Shown here: piece by piece, positions 38,101 through 50,086 of the stretch
How the letters are laid out: each line of letters opens with the position of its first letter
Numbering within the stretch: the first letter of the stretch is position 1
Assembly: GCA_000697055.1 (NCBI GenBank)
Contig: JNDT01000944.1
Coordinates: forward strand, 1 to 64,000
Length of the DNA: 64,000 nt
Reading direction: 5' to 3'
Source: Saksenaea vasiformis B4078
Lineage: Eukaryota; Mucoromycota; Mucoromycetes; Mucorales; Saksenaeaceae
Notes under the pieces: model-generated
Database searches by the model: none
Seen by the model: only the letters and a program-made list of their open reading frames with translations
What the model was told of the DNA's origin: nothing
Position numbers and translations under genes: made by a program

Positions 38101-39666
38101 GATGTCTTGAGATTGGGTAATCCCGACAAGGTAAGGGGATGTGCTTAGCGTATAAGAGAAAATTAACCTGTGATATGTACTAGACCATGCCAGCTCTGAG
38201 AGATTGTATGCTAAGCGGTAATCCGACATTAAATTCTGTGGAGGCCATAGAAAACTTTTGTAATTCTAAACAAGTCGTTGGAACGACGTGTCTTGGTATT
38301 GGACAGTAAGTTTCAAGCTACAAGTTATTGCCATAATGAACTTTCTCGACATAGCCATATGTTCCGAAAACGGAGATTTGATTATTGTATCATTGACGAA
38401 GCATCCCAAATTACCTTACCAGCGTGCATTGGTCCACTACTCTGCGCAGACGTATTTGTGCTCGTAGGCGACCAATATCAACTACCACCTATTGTAAGTA
38501 ATATAAACCTTAAGAACTTGCATTTACGATTAATCCTGTAGATTCGAAATAGTGAGGCTCGCAGTGGCGGCTTGATCAAGTCACTGTTCACCATGTTGTC
38601 TGAATCACACCCTCAGGCCATGGTTTATCTCGAATACCAGTATCGAATGAATAAGGAAATTATGTCCATCTCCAACACGTTGATTTATGATAATAAACTG
38701 AAGTGCGGAAACCAAGAAGTTGCATCCCAACGATTGGAACTTCCACGAGCTTCAGAGGGCATGGTAGAACTACATGGGCGGTGGCCCAAGGAATCGCAGG
38801 TTCATGATAAATGCACAGGATCACCGTGCTGGCTGGAAGACATACTGGATCCAAGGTAAGTTATACGTTTTCTATGGTCTGAATTTAAAAAGTGTGCTAG
38901 TGTGAAGGTTGTCTTTGTCGACACGGACGCGATGGTAGCACGCGAGGAACGACCGCAAAGCAACCAGATACAAAACACAATGGAAGCTACCCTGCTTTTA
39001 CAGGTAAGTAGTCTTTTCAGTGACAGCACTGAAAAGTTGAAACTATGTTGCTCTGTAGACGGCCGAGGCTCTTTTTGCATGTGGGATGCAGGAAGAAGAT
39101 GTAGCTGTTGTATCCGTGTATCGGTCACAACTCAGGTGGATGGCAAGGCAACTAGCTGGAAGACCAGACGTCGAGATTGCAACCATTGATAAGTATCAAG
39201 GACGTGACAAGGAGTGCGTGTTGATATCCCTCGTGCGGAGCAATACCAAGGGCAATGTAATAATAATAATAGTCTGTTCTGTTGATCTGTGAGGTCACTA
39301 ACACAATCTGTTAGACTGGTGACCTACTAAGGGATTGGCGTCGTATTAATGTTGCCTTTACTCGAGCCAAATGCAAGTTAATTATATTCGGCTCTGCGTC
39401 GACACTGCGAAAATCGTCCTTGTTTGCTAGCTTTTTCAAACTGTTCCAGGAAAATGATTGGGTAAGCTTGCTAAAAGTTTTTATCTTGATGTTTAACGTT
39501 GCACTAGATTTACAAACTCCCCAAAGACGCCCATACCCAGCACCACATTGAGCCACGCTCCATTCCCCCCAAATCGACAGAACACAAGACCTTCACATCC
39601 ACCCATGCTTTGCTTCGAAAGCGGCCTATCCTTAAGGATGTATACAATCACGCACTATCATCGTAG
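35122..39666 (+). CDS. DNA2: DNA replication helicase/nuclease Dna2
   Basis: Sixteen exons (35122-35167, 35219-35309, 35359-35806, 35859-35963, 36006-36090, 36141-36827, 36873-37278, 37335-37885, 37937-38130, 38184-38305, 38355-38493, 38542-38855, 38901-39003, 39059-39256, 39315-39461, 39508-39666) total 1,265 codons in one frame. Dna2 processes Okazaki flaps and resects DNA ends. The RecB-like nuclease domain shows [19 protein letters not shown] and PLELKTGK, with cysteines of the iron-sulfur cluster (CWRKS, then [10 protein letters not shown]). The superfamily 1 helicase part has Walker [11 protein letters not shown], Walker [35 protein letters not shown] and NVAFTRAK. An acidic N-terminal tail is typical. 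Exons 1-2 are the least certain. The gene ends 63 bases from the stop of the convergent dehydrogenase gene. Confidence 0.93.
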
Positions 39667-39729
39667 TTTCTTTGATTTTTTTATCATCATTTTGTTTGTT
39701 ATTTTCTTCGTTGTAGCTATAGTTCTCTC

Positions 39730-40817
39730 TTATTTCTTGCTGTAATCATAAAAGCCTTGACCGCTCTTACGTCCCAAATGACCCTTGGCAACCAGGTCGT
39801 CCAAGATCTTAACTGGCTTGACAAATGCAGGATCAATCTTTCCTTCCTTAGCCCAACCATCGACAATGAATTTCATGGTGTCCAGACCGACGAACTACGT
39901 TGATAAATATGAGCTATGATGTTTTCTGTACTTTACACGTGTATACATACGTCAGCGAGCTCGATTGGTCCCATGGGCATACCAGCGCCAAGCTTCATGG
40001 CTGTGTCAACATCTTGAGGAGTAGCCTCTCCGCGTTCCAGGATTCTCAGAGCCTCAAACATGTAGGGAACCAAGAGACGGTTGACAATGAAGCTAAAGTG
40101 CTCCATGTTAAATCACAAACAGATAATAACATGAAGCCATTTTCTCTCTTCTTACCCAGGTGTGTCCTTGCATGCCACAGGGGTCTTTCCGGTGGCCTTG
40201 GTGAACTCGAAAAGATCGGTGAAAACCTCGTCAGTGACGGCGTTTGTGCGCACGACTTCGACGAGTTTCATAGCAGGTACTGGGTTGAAGAAGTGGAGAC
40301 CAGCAAAGCGCTTCTGGCGCTCAGCAGAGGTGGCCTCAGCGATTTCAGTGATAGGCAGACTGGATGTGTTGGAGCAGAAGATAGTGTGGGCAGGCGCAGC
40401 CTTGTCCAGAACGCCAAACAGATCCCTCTTGACTTTGATATTCTCAACAATGGCTTCGATGACCAGGTCTGACGAGCTGACGGCGTTGGCGGAGTCTGTA
40501 GAGACGTTGATGTTAGCGAAGACCTTGTCGGTAAAAGCGCGTTGTTGTGCTTCGTCGTCCGCAAATTTCTTGCGTGCGACGCGTTTCAAGGAAGCTGCAA
40601 TGATACCCTGACCCTTGGTCAGTGCAGCATCCGTGGTATCGACCATCGTCACCTTGTAGTTCGCCTGTGCCGCGACCTGGGCGATGCCAGAACCCATGAG
40701 ACCTGCACCAATGATTGTAACGGACTTGATGTCCTTCAGCTGTCTAGCCGAGCTGGAGAAGCTACGGGCAAGAAGAGAACGAGTGCTGGTGGCAGACAGA
40801 ATGCGATTGACTGACAT
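39730..40817 (-). CDS. mitochondrial 3-hydroxyacyl-CoA dehydrogenase
   Basis: Three exons (40817-40156, 40092-39951, 39894-39730) give 322 residues. The first ~25 residues ([20 protein letters not shown]) are rich in Ser/Arg/Leu without acids, a mitochondrial targeting peptide. The NAD site is [18 protein letters not shown]. The catalytic histidine lies in [17 protein letters not shown], and the C-terminal domain has [19 protein letters not shown] and GLD. It performs the third step of fatty-acid beta-oxidation (L-3-hydroxyacyl-CoA to 3-ketoacyl-CoA). Length and motifs match the short-chain HADH type, so it is a stand-alone enzyme rather than part of a multifunctional protein. Confidence 0.95.
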
Positions 40818-40982
40818 GACGAAAGGGCTAGGGAAAGTGAGATAGCAGTTGACAAAGTAGTTTCACTATTTGCTTTATAACGAATTTGTGTAACAGCACT
40901 ACTTTGGGAATTCCCATGTCATATTCACATGCTGCCGGAAGGAGTCGTGGGACATCGCTTCTTTTTTTTTAATGTCGATATT

Positions 40983-43202
40983 TTACATAGGTTTGGTCTT
41001 ATGTACATGGAAGTTTACAATGGGTGGTCGCATAGTCGTTTGCAATTTGGTGATGATGAAAGGGTATATCGGGTGCGAAATAAATGTTACAGCACATCGT
41101 CTAGCAAAGGGATGAGTTTGACAGACAAAAAAAATTGTGGGTGAGTACGGCAATTACCTTGGTAACCCCGTATCATTTCTGCGGAGGGAGGAGGACGGCG
41201 CAGGGTTAGGGTCGATTTTGAAGGCAAGTTCGCCTGTCTGCCGGGAATAGAATTTAAGAATGTCAGACGTTGTTCGTGGTCTACAATGTGTGGGGTAAGT
41301 AGAGTCTCTTCCTCTCGCGATGCCTAACCTGTCCGTCGCATTTACAAATTTGTCATCATAAGAGAAGAGAGAAAGGTCAAGGTAAGGACTTTCTACGGAA
41401 GATTGTGGCGCCCGCGGAAGATCGGCAGCCAGTCGTTTAACGGCTTCGGAGACACTAGGAAAGCTGTAAATAACGCACGCCCCATACTCTTTTTCCCCTT
41501 TATTGTACCTGCCGTGTTTCGCACAACTCCATGTAAATAGTTGTTTTTTTAGTATTTTTTTGGCCGTCGCATTGTTGCTGCACGTCGAACTGTACCACCT
41601 GCTTCTGCCCGGCATTGATCCCTGTAACACATCCGCGCATTCTGTAAACATTTTGATCACTTCTTCACTACTGTTGTCGAATAACTTGTCGATAGTATGT
41701 GTCGCTAGGTTGAGAATAATAAAGATTGCGAACTGGTTGCTCATGTCTGAAGGCTGCGTGAGATGCGTTAGTAGGTGAGAATTGAAAAGAACATGAACTT
41801 TTACCTGGTTAATGATTGCAGATTCAGGTACCATTTTTATCAGGATGCTTGATTCGCTGAGCAATTGTATGCGCCAGAGTTTTAGACTTGCATACACATT
41901 GAAGTTTCGATAATAATGCATTAAAGCAACACCTCTAGAACATCGATGGCAATCAGCTGCATTCAGTCTCTTTTCCAAGATATTAACCCATCATTTTCGG
42001 CGATAGCCATCCGGTAAAGTTTCGATAGGACTAGCTGCTGTATAGATCCGTATGCTGATACCTAGCCAGGAGTATAGGAGTCAATCATTATCTGTCAGCC
42101 CTCTATTTGTATACACACAGAATCCAGTTCATGCTCATCATCAGAGACTTCTGAATGCTCATAATGACCATGTTTGTCTTTTCGCTGTCTCTTTCTCTCC
42201 ACCCATTCTCTTTCCGCTTTCTGATGTCTGGCAAGCAATAACTCGTCATCATCATGCAAATGCCAACCGATAGACTGCCACAGATGGAACTTTCCGTGGC
42301 GCTGTTAAGGGAGGTCAAGCAGGCAACCTGAGAAACGCGGCGACTCTTACATCAATGGATAACAAATGAATTATCTGATGCCGAATGGACATCACTGCAT
42401 AAATATTGTCATAAAGACCAACACCGCTGTGCTGAGGAAGGTATACATAGTCATCTTCAAGGGCATACCGATCAGTAACCTAGGCATCATGTTAACATGG
42501 AGATGACTAATCAATCATAAATATTTACGTCGCCCGTCTCGATGGCTACCAGGTAAAATACATAATCGTTTAAAATGGAGGGACCGTCCAATGAACATGG
42601 ATTCTGACGAGTATGAGAAGGATCTGAAAGCGATATCTTAGAGGAAGCAAGTATCATCTTTGAATACGGGTGAGATATTATGTTCCTTCTGTTATCAAAG
42701 ACTCACATAATTCATATCCGTAGTCACAAGGCAGAAGTCTCTGCAAAGAAGATGTCCTTCTAGCAGTTTGATCGTGCGATCGTATCTCAATTGAAAAAGA
42801 CGATGGAAAGCATCCGAATCTCCGGATGCCTCAGCAATTCCTGTACTGGCATTTTCTTCTGCATACACACACCCCATCAATTGATAAAGCTGGATGCCTT
42901 CTTGAGAAGAAGTGAAACAGACGAGGTACTAAAAAAGGGGCCGCAGCGGCCTACTAAGTCTTTTTCTTTGCTTCAGCCGCATTTACCTTCCCATCGGGTG
43001 TGAATCGGTTTATGGTACTGTTAAAAGGAATGTCGACATTGTAGATGGTATGGTTAGGTGTCAGAGATACGTAAATACGTCTCGCAGCAGTGAAAGCAGT
43101 GCACGCGCTGGAACCACTTTGTCCAAACTGACGTTGCTTTAACTCTTCAAAGATATCTTTTTGCCGTTTCCGTTGATGCAGCGGTGGCAATCGGCTCATC
43201 AA
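40983..43202 (-). CDS. DET1: DET1 homologue (CUL4-DDB1 ubiquitin ligase adaptor)
   Basis: Ten exons are inferred (43202-42987, 42928-42707, 42657-42529, 42479-42351, 42301-42119, 42030-41805, 41753-41509, 41463-41329, 41280-41158, 41100-40983), about 575 residues, close to plant and animal DET1 (~550). Diagnostic stretches are RFTPDGKYLVCFTSSQEGI, DYVYLPQHSGVGLYDNIYAV with IRHQIIHLL, YASLKLWRIQLLSESSILIK, FIILNLATHTIDKLFDNSSE, SPYLDLSLFSYDDKFV, and the closing FISHPIYPFI and VNFHVH. DET1 works with DDB1, DDA1 and often COP1 in CUL4 ligases that degrade transcription factors, and in plants it represses light responses. Exon 6 carries one surplus base near 41987-41989 (a GGG run in the minus strand): the frame before (GWLSPKMM) and after (ILEKRLNAADC) both fit the family, so this is a sequencing error or a frameshift mutation. 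Confidence 0.88.
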
Positions 43203-43641
43203 AGACAGAAAACAGGTGTGGTAAGAGAGCAGTAAAAGAAGCAGTCATTGAATGGTTGCCCCTTTTTTTCCTAATACTCAAGCAATGAATAGTTGGCGAT
43301 TCTAAATGAGCTTATGTTTCTCAGCATCGCTGAACCAGATCTATATGCCTTTTTTATTGGTCTCTGTTGTCATGGACAGCAACGCGTTTAGGAACCGGTA
43401 ACTACGACGACAAGGATAGTAGCGGCAAGCAGGGCATAACCTTGGTGACTGCAGCGGGCAAACTTAAATGGCCGTGTTTGGGCTGAAACAATATCACAGG
43501 TACAACAACATCAATGAAACTTTATACAGAGACAGTCTAACATTCAGTTACAGAAGAGTGATCCAAAAGCCTGGTAATGTTAATGACATGTCAGATAGCC
43601 AGGTGAACACATGATCACAAACCTCAGATATACATAAACCA

Positions 43642-43765
43642 TTTGAAATTCCTTATTAACCGTAAAGTTCTTTCGCAGTTTATAGTGCAAAATATAGCGC
43701 CCGGCACCGTCGTGATTAAGTATCCATTTCGCCATATAGTTGGCAATAATGGCTTTCGAGATCAT
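43642..43765 (-). CDS. possible small gene (first exon), unrecognised
   Basis: The minus frame starting at 43765 reads MISKAIIANYMAKWILNHDG and then a basic stretch HYKLRKNFTVNKEFQM. A GTTTATG donor at about 43641 and a TTACCAG acceptor near 43573 could give a ~50-residue protein. The hydrophobic/basic pattern resembles small mitochondrial inner-membrane subunits, but I cannot name a family. It could well be chance. Confidence 0.18.
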
Positions 43766-45725
43766 TCAAGGATGTCGATCTGTAAAACCCGATGAGCTTC
43801 GTGGTCTATTTGTAGATTTGTACCATATCTTATGAAATTCTTGATACTGTACATCATTTCGACATAAGAAAGCCAAGAAAACTCCCCGTTGATGTTTAAA
43901 TCTACAACGTTATTCTTTATTCAGCACCGTAACCCACTAAAGAAACGTCGTATCCCCTGTTTCGGTCGAAGCACTACTCTGTCAGACCTGATTATCATTA
44001 CTTCAGAATAAGCTTGTCTTTTTTGACACGAGAATTCGTGCACTGTACCCGTAGAAAAGTGTTACATAAATTTCTACGCATATGATGTGCATTGCCAAAC
44101 TATCACAGGAAATTCTGTACTGTCAATACGTCAAAATCATAGTGCGTGAACGTGATGTTTCCCGTATGGCACTAGTTCAATAAATTGCGCTTGGTACTTT
44201 CACAGAGAGACCATATGAATGATTTTGCCCTGAATACCCTGTGGATTAACCGACACAAAGATATACATTCTGAGAGGCTTAAAAATTCTGTATTTATCCA
44301 GTTTACGGTCCTACCTCGTACTTGTTTCGCAGCACTCAGATTTTTCGTCATCCTTGGTTGGATTTATGGTCTTCTCAAATGAATACGGTGGTTTATTAGG
44401 GTATTAAACAATTTGTTGGCTATTTGTCCCCATAGTATTTGTTTGTACAGTACAAATGCCTCCGTACAACTAGACGAAGAACCCCTTTGCCCAATCAGGA
44501 TGGATGGGGGAAATCCCATCAATGGATCAGGAGACGTCGCACAAGAGCATTTGACATGGCCCTTCTCAATGGATGGCTGGTTTATATTCTGTATTGATCC
44601 CGATTAAATAATAGTATGTTGTTTAGCTACTTAATATATGACAGAAGGCCGAGACACCGTATTTCTTTTTTTTTCTTTTGAAATCTTCGTCTAAGCCCCA
44701 CAGTACTTCATTCATGGATTACAGTACTTCACATGTCCGCCATGCAGCTATAGTGAAATGGGGTAAGCACTTATATTACAGTTTTATTTGGTCTCGTGTG
44801 AAATGAGCAAATAAAGCCGACAGAGCCTGTAATGACTTCGAAAAGTGCATGCCATCGACTAAGATCTGGGCTATAATGGTGGTATCTTTCGAAAGTGACA
44901 CGTGTGCAATCAGTGAATAACTTCGCATTCAGTTTGACATATCTGAGGTAGTAAATAAAGGAGTGTTGTTGGAAGCAGTCATTAAAATGTCCAGTGAAAA
45001 GTATGCCAAGGTAATTCTCGAAAGCTTGTCTATTATACTACAAATCACGCGTAAATCAGCTTATCTTTGGATCGTTCATGAGATTGTGTTATGCAAAGTT
45101 GACCTAGATATTATTATGGCTATGCGGTCGGCTCTTTTCGCACCCATAACAAGAAAAACAAGATCACATTGAGAAAAATAGAATATTAAGAACAGAGGGC
45201 TGACTACGCTTCCTCCTGACGACCACTTACAGACCTGCAGAGAAGCTTGTTGATGCACAAACTACTCGATCCGAGATTATTAGAATTATCAAAGTTTAGA
45301 AAATCTGTCTCTTTTCACAAGAACTTGAAACTGTGGCGCATCGCACTTGGTTAGCTCGCGACAGAAAGTCATGCTTAATTGGTGTATAACCTCTTCACGC
45401 AGATCTGCCCACGTGGGGGAAAAGCATACTGTAGTACCCAGCATAACGGCACAAGTTCTTAATGTACAGCTATGTAATTATAGACTAAGAAATATTAAAT
45501 GAGGTACGCTTTAACCAATTTCAATGTCTTCCTTACATTCGATTTAAGCTGACAAATGCGCCAATAAATAATGTTAACCGTGTGGTCTTGTGCGGAGACG
45601 ATCGATTGTACTGAAGTCTGCTGATACTAAAGCGGGAGCGCGATAATTAGATCTTGAATTCAGGAGAATTTGAGGGCAGCCACATAAGAATGGTTGTAAT
45701 GAGAAATGCTATGTAGACCAAATTT

Positions 45726-45977
45726 ATGAAGGGGTCCTTCTCCAAGAATAAGCAGAGTCTCACATCAAATCCAACCCCTAACATTACGTCGATCTCTGTT
45801 AATCCATTAGCCTACTCACAGCGTCGTTGGACCGCCTCTGAAAGGCGGGTCGCTCCCGGCACTATCATCAAGCAACCAAATTATAGCAGTAAGGATATGA
45901 GTAATGGTTCCCTAAATGGCACTGAGAGAATGGCTAGGCTGACTCGGGAAAGCAACAGTTATGAAGGAAAACAATAA
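45726..45977 (+). CDS. possible small unrecognised protein
   Basis: An 83-codon frame opens at an ATG and is rich in Ser/Asn/Arg (for example SQRRWTASERRVAPGTII). It has no recognisable domain, no exon partners were found, and it sits in the middle of the gene-poor spacer. It may be a chance frame or a short remnant of a mobile element. Confidence 0.15.
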   Translation: MKGSFSKNKQSLTSNPTPNITSISVNPLAYSQRRWTASERRVAPGTIIKQPNYSSKDMSNGSLNGTERMARLTRESNSYEGKQ

Positions 45978-47839
45978 GCCCATATTTTAAATATTGAACA
46001 ATATGTACCAGAGATAAAATTACAGGAAAACTTAGTCAAAACTCTTGTGTCCCCGGCGTTCAGGAACTGGTAGTTCGTCATCGTACAGAGGAATCACGAT
46101 AGTCACAGAAAAACTTACCAATTGGGCATATGGAACGTGTAGAATGAACATGTTCCGGAGAGCATATAGTCATCTCTGGAATTCCAAAGAGAAAGAATAC
46201 CTGTGAAGAAATGAATAAGCAAAGACTAGAAGGTTAATAACATGAGGATATCCGCCATTTCCGAATTGGGGCAACCATGCCTACGCGGATTGCAGTATAC
46301 AAACACTACAGGTTTAAAAATCCGTCAACGGGTAAATCGACATACAGTGTTAAGTAAAGGTCTTTGATCCTTTAAATTCCTGAGTTAATGGATTCTATCG
46401 CATTGTCGTTGGGAAAAAACAAGAAATTGGTTTCTTCCAGCTCTTTTAACTACTTGGCTTGGAAAGTTTACTAAATAGAGGCGTTCTCACAATACGTCGA
46501 AGCATCATTGCCTTCCAGACAGTGAACGACATTGTCTTATCAATATAAAATTTACTGTATCGGACTTGATCTGGCCATGTTTGGTGCAGTTAGCGCCGCA
46601 AGCGCTGTCTTCTTCTGTAGTAGCAAACTAGTCGAGGTTACCATGATGGTTCTCTTGATGTCTTCATGCTGTGTCTGACAATGATATTTTTTTTTCAACC
46701 ATCGCCACCGGATCCATCTATTGCGGTTCCGCCGGATCCTAGCTTGTGTTCGCCCAATGTATAATGGAAACGGCAGAGCACCAGCTTTCTTTTTTCCATG
46801 TCTACTACCATCTTCTCCACGTTAACCGCGTATCATTGGACTGTCTCGTGCATCTACTGGGAAGACCGTACAGTATTCCGCAATGAATTACGCTAACGTC
46901 TGGATCGCATCAATAAACAAGTAACAAATAAATAAAAAACAAAGGTCTTGTTGACATATCTCCGCAGTCGCGGTGATGACAATGCCTGAAATTTTCCATC
47001 GTGTCTCCTTGGGTGACGCGAAGAGTTTGGATTGACGTGGATAAAATGGACATCCCAATATCACAAAGAGCTGATTTACTGGCATCTCCCACAGGTACCA
47101 TACATTGGTCAAGGTACGCAGAGTACGTAAACATAATTGGCATGCCCAATCCTACCTTGCCGCTCATCGCTTACAAGTCGTGTAGTAAATGGATTATATT
47201 TACATTCTCTTTTTTTTTTTTTTTCCATCGCTAAATGGGTTACATCTGATTTACAGTCAGCAAAGTACAGGCGGTGGTTAGTGAAGTATTGATTTGAGTC
47301 CTTTTTATATCCATCATAGTTGGCGCAAATTTTATTTCCTATTTGGCAACGGAAAAATATTCCTGAAGCGGCGCGGATTGGCCTGTGAAGGATCCACCCA
47401 TGATTTCTTATTTTTCGAATGACCATATTTGGCGCGCCAGCTCCGAACGGACTTTGTGGAGGAGGAGTTGTTATGGTTATTTGTGCTTGGCGACCTTGAC
47501 CATGACTTGAGGTAAGGAGAAGAAAAAGGCAATGTGGCTTGGTAATACATTCAATCTGTGATATTCAAGGCACACACACTTAATCTGGCTATAAACGAAA
47601 AAACTAGTTGGACAATCATTGATAGGAAAGCAAGGGGTATGATGAGGTGGTGTGAGCAATTTTGAAGCTCCGTTGTGATTCACACTTGATTTTTTTTTTT
47701 CTGTCGTCCTTGCCTTTTCCTTCACCCTTCCTTCTCCCCATCCTGCCCCTTTCTCTTCTTTTTATTCTTCATCACAGACAACCGCTCATCTAGATTGCGA
47801 AAGCATATAATAATTCCTATTTTCTGATTGCAAGAGACC

Positions 47840-49361
47840 ATGCGTGAACCTAATTTTAGTTTTCCGGCCCAGCACAGAGCCTCCATTATTATATCGTCCA
47901 GTATGTATGATCGGCGAGCACTTGATTGTACAGCGACGTTGCCACTTGTTAATTCTCTCACCCACTTGTCGTACATGACTACAACATCGGCACGAATGCG
48001 GGAGATACTTGCAACAGACGGTGGATTAGAGCGTCTGGTAAGGATCCTGACTACATGCCAACAAACAGATCGTCATTCGTTGTGGAAATGGGTATTGGCA
48101 TTCCAGTGTATTGTTAACATTGGTATACGTGGCACGGAGGCCATCAGGACCCGTGTAGTCGAAGCAGGCGCTGTCCACGTTGTTCTTGCCATTCTCGAGA
48201 ATTTTCTAAATGCGCTAGAGCAAAAGAAAGCAGAAAAGGAACAAGAGCGGAGACGCCAGCAGCAGCAACACACAGATCAGGCCATAACAGCACTGAATCT
48301 TCCGACATTATCGTTGCAACCATCACAGACCCGATCCACTCCTGTTACGCCCTTACGAAGACCGTCAGGTCAGCCATCCTTAACTCAGCCTGTGAATAGC
48401 GCTGCCCCTTTTACAATACCCAAACGAAACACATTTTTAAAGCGCACTCCAAAAGCCAAACCGAAGTACACGGAACCAACGCTTTCTTCTATTCCACTTC
48501 TCAATAGCCTCCCCGCGGATTCGATATTACAACGCGAAGAAGATATTTTTCTCTCGTTACAGCTGCTGGCTTATTTATCGAAATATCCTCACATTCGAAA
48601 CACATTCTACAGTAACCATCGCCGCAATGTCTTCTCGGTTGTCGAGAAATTTACACATCGGGTTCATCCGGCATCTGTCATCTACTGGGCTGGTGTTATC
48701 ATGCGTAATGCTTGCCGAAAGGACGAAACACAAGGTGGAATTCGACAGTGCGCTTACATGCACTGTGGCAAATGGGAGAGATATCCTCGTGAATTTGCCA
48801 AATGTCGTCGATGGTATGTTGTTTGTAAAGGAATAACCAAGCTTGCTCACTTTGGATGATTTATGTAGTCGCAAGGCAAAATATTGTTCCAAGCTATGTC
48901 AATCAAGAGCGTGGACTGAAGGGCACCGATGGTGGTGCGTAGAGCGAACACATTCGTCCCAGTTACCGAATACAACAACCACAGCTGCGACCGTTGCCGC
49001 ATCTGTAGCAACTGCAGAACCACAACCAACAGAACCAGTGATTCCGTTAGACCAGAATGCGACTACAACAACGAGCGTTTTACCCATCACAATTGATAAC
49101 CACGAAAGTGAAACGGATACCGGAACTGATGACATACGCCACAGGTCGTCATTGTCTATCGCAGCTCCAAATGATGCTCCAAACGATGACCATCACCACA
49201 GCATTACAGATCAATCTAGACAAGGTTCCGAAATATTCTATCACAGTCAGCGACGAAATTCCCGTTCGGCACGAAGTTTGGCCTCCGGATCATCCACTGA
49301 AGTAGAGGCAGATGCTGACAATTCTTTTAGCCGATCACAGGATATCATGGATGTAGATTAA
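47840..49361 (+). CDS. MUB1: MYND-finger protein MUB1/samB
   Basis: Two exons (47840-48813, 48869-49361) give 488 residues. The N-terminus MREPNFSFPAQHRASIIISS and the following ALDCTATLPLVNSLTHLSYM are hallmarks of fungal samB/Mub1. An armadillo-like helical region follows, interrupted by a low-complexity Gln/Pro/Thr insert at about 130-215. The MYND zinc finger spans about 304-348 (CAYMHCGKW, then CRRC, CSKLC and HRWWC), and the intron falls within the codon of one of its cysteines. The C-terminal ~140 residues are Ser/Thr/Asp-rich and probably disordered. In yeast Mub1 is the partner of the Ubr2 E3 ligase that degrades Rpn4; in Aspergillus samB affects morphogenesis and septation. The ATG chosen is the first in frame. 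Confidence 0.92.
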
Positions 49362-49753
49362 CATTAAGGTAAACGTGTTTTTCATGTTTCAGGTCTGTTC
49401 AAACATGAATAGTGTTACCAAAACTTTGCTGTCATTCGACATGACTCATCAAAGAAATCCGCTGAAGCCCCACTTTTGCTTCGTCCTGTGGTCATTGTAT
49501 ACAATATACCACCTATTTGACACATTTCCATTTATTTCCTCTGCGTATACCGCATTCATTCTCAACAGAGCTTATCTTCATATTCATTGTGGGTCATGGG
49601 TTCTGTGAAATTGTTTTTGATAAATGGATGATGGATATATAACTTCTCGTTTTTTTTTTGAACAACTGATGCGCTGTTTTGAAATGGTTCATTTCACTGC
49701 CTAGCAACCAAATTCACGCTTTTTGCGCAGGCATCACCGTTCCACACTTATAT

Positions 49754-50086
49754 TTAGTTACTGGCGTCGTCCACTGATGCAGTTCGTTCGCTAGGCGGCC
49801 CAAAGAAGTGTACCTGCGTGGGCGCGGATAATCGTCTACACCCTCTCCATATGAATCGCGCGCTAAAGTACGTGTCTTCGCTTGCGTTCAAATCACGTTG
49901 CCATGACTTCTTGCATTTTCTGTATGTTAAGATCGCATGCGATTCTTCTTGATCTGACGGATCCTGTCCCGTAATGTCCCATGCTTGCATTGATGGCATC
50001 GCAATCGAAATGGTGCTGAGAAGACAGGACATGGCAGAAAACTCCCCTGGTCCATGTATATATACTCGTCTCTCAGCTTTTTTCAT
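49754..50086 (-). CDS. possible unrecognised protein (110 codons)
   Basis: An uninterrupted minus frame encodes about 110 residues with balanced composition (for example DPSDQEESHAILTYRKCKKS and ARFIWRGCRRLSAPTQVHFF). No domain is recognised, no splice partners are obvious, and the start context is not distinctive. It could be a small lineage-specific gene or chance. Confidence 0.2.
   Translation of the reverse strand: MKKAERRVYIHGPGEFSAMSCLLSTISIAMPSMQAWDITGQDPSDQEESHAILTYRKCKKSWQRDLNASEDTYFSARFIWRGCRRLSAPTQVHFFGPPSERTASVDDASN

Larger units (their letters stand above)
43203..47839. other. 4.6-kb gene-poor spacer
   Basis: This is the upstream region of both DET1 (-) and MUB1 (+). No exon chain matching a family was found. 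Small frames worth noting are minus 43580-43765 (listed separately) and plus 45726-45977 (83 codons). Long A/T tracts occur near 46687 and 47212. Confidence 0.5.

Noticed and set aside
47109..47725. Minus-strand frames with a basic start resembling a ribosomal protein
   Set aside because: The few residues after the ATG do not continue into any ribosomal family and stops intervene.
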